7,752 bases of DNA from JAKEGK01 sp036507695. GTDB lineage: Bacteria > Pseudomonadota > Gammaproteobacteria > SZUA-152. The notes under the pieces are model-generated. The model was given only the letters and a program-made list of their open reading frames with translations. It did not search any database and was not told where the DNA came from. The translations under genes were made by a program, and so were the position numbers. The DNA lies in contig DATCIR010000163.1 of the NCBI GenBank assembly GCA_036507695.1, forward strand, positions 1 through 7,752, read 5' to 3'. Below are positions 5,712 through 7,752 of the stretch, in pieces. Numbering within the stretch: position 1 is the first letter of the stretch; every line of letters starts with the position of its first letter.

Positions 5712-7745
5712 ATGCCGGCCAGCCAAGCAATCACCCAAGCCATTGTCGAACGCGTCAATGAATTGCGCCAACAGATCAACTATCATAATTACCGCTATTA
5801 TGTGCTCGACAATCCGGAAATCCCCGACGCGGAATTCGACAAGCTGTTCCGCGAATTGCAATCCCTGGAGCAGCAGTTTCCCGAGCTTGTTACACCGGAT
5901 TCACCCACCCAGCGTGTCGGCGCCGCGCCGCTCAAGGAATTCGGCGAAGTGCGGCACGCCATCCCCATGCTGTCACTGGCTAACGCCTTCAGTGAAGAAG
6001 AGCTGCAAGGCTTTGGCAAACGCATCGCCGACCGGCTGAGCCTCAAGGACCCGGAGCAACTGGAATTTACCGCCGAACCCAAGCTCGATGGCCTCGCTAT
6101 CAGCCTGCGGTATGAAAAAGGCAGGTTCGCGCAAGCCGCGACCCGGGGTGACGGCGAGACGGGCGAAGACGTCACGCAAAATGCGCGCACCATTCATTCC
6201 GTGCCCTTGCAGCTGGCCGGCAAAGGCTATCCCGAAGTGCTGGAAGTGCGCGGTGAAGTGTTCATGTCCAAGGAAGGATTTTACGCGCTCAATAAAAAGC
6301 AGCAGCAGGCCGGCGCGAAAACCTTTGCTAATCCCCGCAACGCCGCCGCGGGCAGTTTGCGCCAGCTCGATTCCGGCATCACCGCCACCCGGCCGCTGGA
6401 ATTTTTCGGCTATGGCTATGGTGAAGTCAAAGGCGGCAAACTCGCGGCGCGGCAAAGCGAGATCCTGGAACAATTCAAATCCTGGGGCATCCGCGTGTGC
6501 CCCGAAGTGAAAAAAGTCAAAGGCATCAAAGGCTGCCTGCATTATTTCCAAAGCATTGGCGAGCGCCGCGAGCAGCTGGATTATGAAATCGACGGCGTGG
6601 TGTATAAAGTCAACGCTATCGCGCAGCAAGAAGAACTCGGCTTCGTCTCGCGCGCCCCGCGCTGGGCCATCGCCCATAAATTCCCGGCGCAGGAAGCGCT
6701 AACCACCATCAAGGCCATCGACGTGCAAGTGGGACGCACCGGCATACTGACGCCCGTGGCGCGCCTCGAGCCGGTGGAAGTCGGCGGCGTCACCGTCACC
6801 AATGCCACCCTGCACAACCAGGATGAAATCGAACGGCTGGATGTGCGCGCCGGCGACACCGTGATTATCTATCGCGCCGGTGATGTCATTCCCAAAGTGG
6901 CTAGCGTGGTGAAAGAGCGGCGGCCCAAGCACACCCGCTTGTTCAAGATGCCGGACAAATGCCCCGAATGCGGTTCGGATGTCGAACGCGTGGAAGGCGA
7001 AGCGGCCACGCGCTGCACCGGCGGATTGGCCTGCCCCGCGCAACGCAAGAACACCATCAAGCATTTCAATTCGCGCCGCGCCATGGATATCGACGGCGTG
7101 GGCGACAAACTGGTGGACCAGCTGGTCGATAAAGGGCTCGTCGAAGACGCCGCCGACCAGTATAGTTTAACCAAGGAACAACTGGCCGGGCTGGAACGCA
7201 TGGCGGAGAAATCCGCCGACAATGTGCTCAAAGCCCTGGAGAAAAGCAAAAACACCACCCTTGCGCGCTTTATCTATGCCCTGGGCATCCGCGACGTGGG
7301 GGAAGCCACCGCGCTGAACCTGGCCACACACTTTGGCGATCTGGATACCGTCATGGAAGCGGATGAGGACGCCTTGCAGCAAGTGACGGATATCGGGCCG
7401 ATTGTCGCGGGGCACATTGTCAGTTTCTTCAAACAAAAGCATAACCAGCAGGTTATCAAAAAACTGCGCAAGGCCGGCGTGCACTGGCCGCAGGTTCCGC
7501 AACCCGCGCGCGGGGATTCCAAACTCGCCGGCAAAACCTTTGTCATCACCGGTACCCTCGCCAGCATGAAACGCGACGAATTGAAAGACAAACTCATCGC
7601 GTTAGGCGCCAAAGTCAGCGGCAGCGTCTCCAAAGCAACCGACTACGTCATCGTCGGCGCCGATCCCGGCTCCAAATACGACAAAGCGCAAAAACTCGGC
7701 ATCGAAATCCTTGACGAAGAGCAGATTTTGCAATTGATAAAATAA
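5712..7745 (+). CDS. ligA: NAD-dependent DNA ligase LigA
   Basis: This essential ligase seals nicks in replication and repair, using NAD+ and releasing NMN. It is complete at 677 residues, with domains in the standard order. The Ia domain that binds NMN is at about 1-75 (Y29, Y30, D39, F42, D43). The adenylation domain follows, with nucleophile K124 in EPKLDG (122-127) and motif EIDGVVYK (292-299). Next come the OB fold (about 325-405), a four-Cys zinc finger (C417, C420, C435, C441), helix-hairpin-helix repeats (about 455-590) and a C-terminal BRCT domain (about 603-677). F42 stands where E. coli has the NMN-contacting Tyr35; I recall Phe here in mycobacterial LigA, so this is natural variation. 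It follows def by 7 bases, has no clear ribosome-binding site, and may depend on translational coupling. The ATG at 7746 directly after the stop codon could open another gene, but the window ends. Confidence 0.98.
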   Translation: MPASQAITQAIVERVNELRQQINYHNYRYYVLDNPEIPDAEFDKLFRELQSLEQQFPELVTPDSPTQRVGAAPLKEFGEVRHAIPMLSLANAFSEEELQGFGKRIADRLSLKDPEQLEFTAEPKLDGLAISLRYEKGRFAQAATRGDGETGEDVTQNARTIHSVPLQLAGKGYPEVLEVRGEVFMSKEGFYALNKKQQQAGAKTFANPRNAAAGSLRQLDSGITATRPLEFFGYGYGEVKGGKLAARQSEILEQFKSWGIRVCPEVKKVKGIKGCLHYFQSIGERREQLDYEIDGVVYKVNAIAQQEELGFVSRAPRWAIAHKFPAQEALTTIKAIDVQVGRTGILTPVARLEPVEVGGVTVTNATLHNQDEIERLDVRAGDTVIIYRAGDVIPKVASVVKERRPKHTRLFKMPDKCPECGSDVERVEGEAATRCTGGLACPAQRKNTIKHFNSRRAMDIDGVGDKLVDQLVDKGLVEDAADQYSLTKEQLAGLERMAEKSADNVLKALEKSKNTTLARFIYALGIRDVGEATALNLATHFGDLDTVMEADEDALQQVTDIGPIVAGHIVSFFKQKHNQQVIKKLRKAGVHWPQVPQPARGDSKLAGKTFVITGTLASMKRDELKDKLIALGAKVSGSVSKATDYVIVGADPGSKYDKAQKLGIEILDEEQILQLIK

Positions 7746-7752
7746 ATGAAAA

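Noticed and set aside
5740..5843. F42 in LigA (Tyr35 in E. coli) as a defect in NMN binding
   Set aside because: Phe at this position occurs naturally, as I recall in mycobacterial LigA, and all other key residues are intact.
5973..6677. Long open frame (234 codons) on the minus strand opposite ligA
   Set aside because: It lies wholly within the well-supported ligA gene, its product shows no recognisable domain, and it is a by-product of GC-rich codon bias.

Overview
The window looks like ordinary chromosomal DNA of a gammaproteobacterium. The evidence is a NagZ of the proteobacterial cytoplasmic type, a purine-salvage pair of hypoxanthine-guanine phosphoribosyltransferase and methylthioinosine-type phosphorylase, and a CsiV-family envelope protein, which I know mainly from this class. 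The neighbourhood nagZ / mtnP-like / csiV recalls the Pseudomonas order nagZ - MTIP phosphorylase - csiV-like - mfd. Here, however, csiV is followed by def and ligA. The genes are compact, fairly GC-rich and similar in codon style, with no sign of recent transfer. I cannot name the genus.

Layout: (1) bases 1-822, an OppC/DppC-type ABC permease open at the left edge; (2) a plus-strand series of nagZ, a DsrE-like gene, hpt and an MTIP-type phosphorylase up to 3894; (3) a 125-base convergent gap holding a C/G-run palindrome and a second palindrome; (4) csiV on the minus strand, 4020-5087; (5) a short divergent promoter region with two perfect palindromes; (6) def and ligA on the plus strand, 7 bases apart, ending 7 bases before the right edge.

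How the genes work together: NagZ trims GlcNAc from recycled anhydro-muropeptides in the cytoplasm. The phosphorylase would release hypoxanthine from 5'-methylthioinosine, and the adjacent Hpt would convert that hypoxanthine to IMP. The two together form a salvage route for the purine half of methylthioadenosine. CsiV is an exported factor linked to peptidoglycan synthesis in Vibrio. Def and LigA are housekeeping enzymes of protein maturation and DNA joining.

No CRISPR array, transposase, tRNA, rRNA or obvious new system is visible. What deserves a second look is modest: the DsrE-like gene embedded in the salvage cluster, the small palindromes and hexamer repeats between genes, and the def-ligA pairing in place of the usual zipA-ligA.
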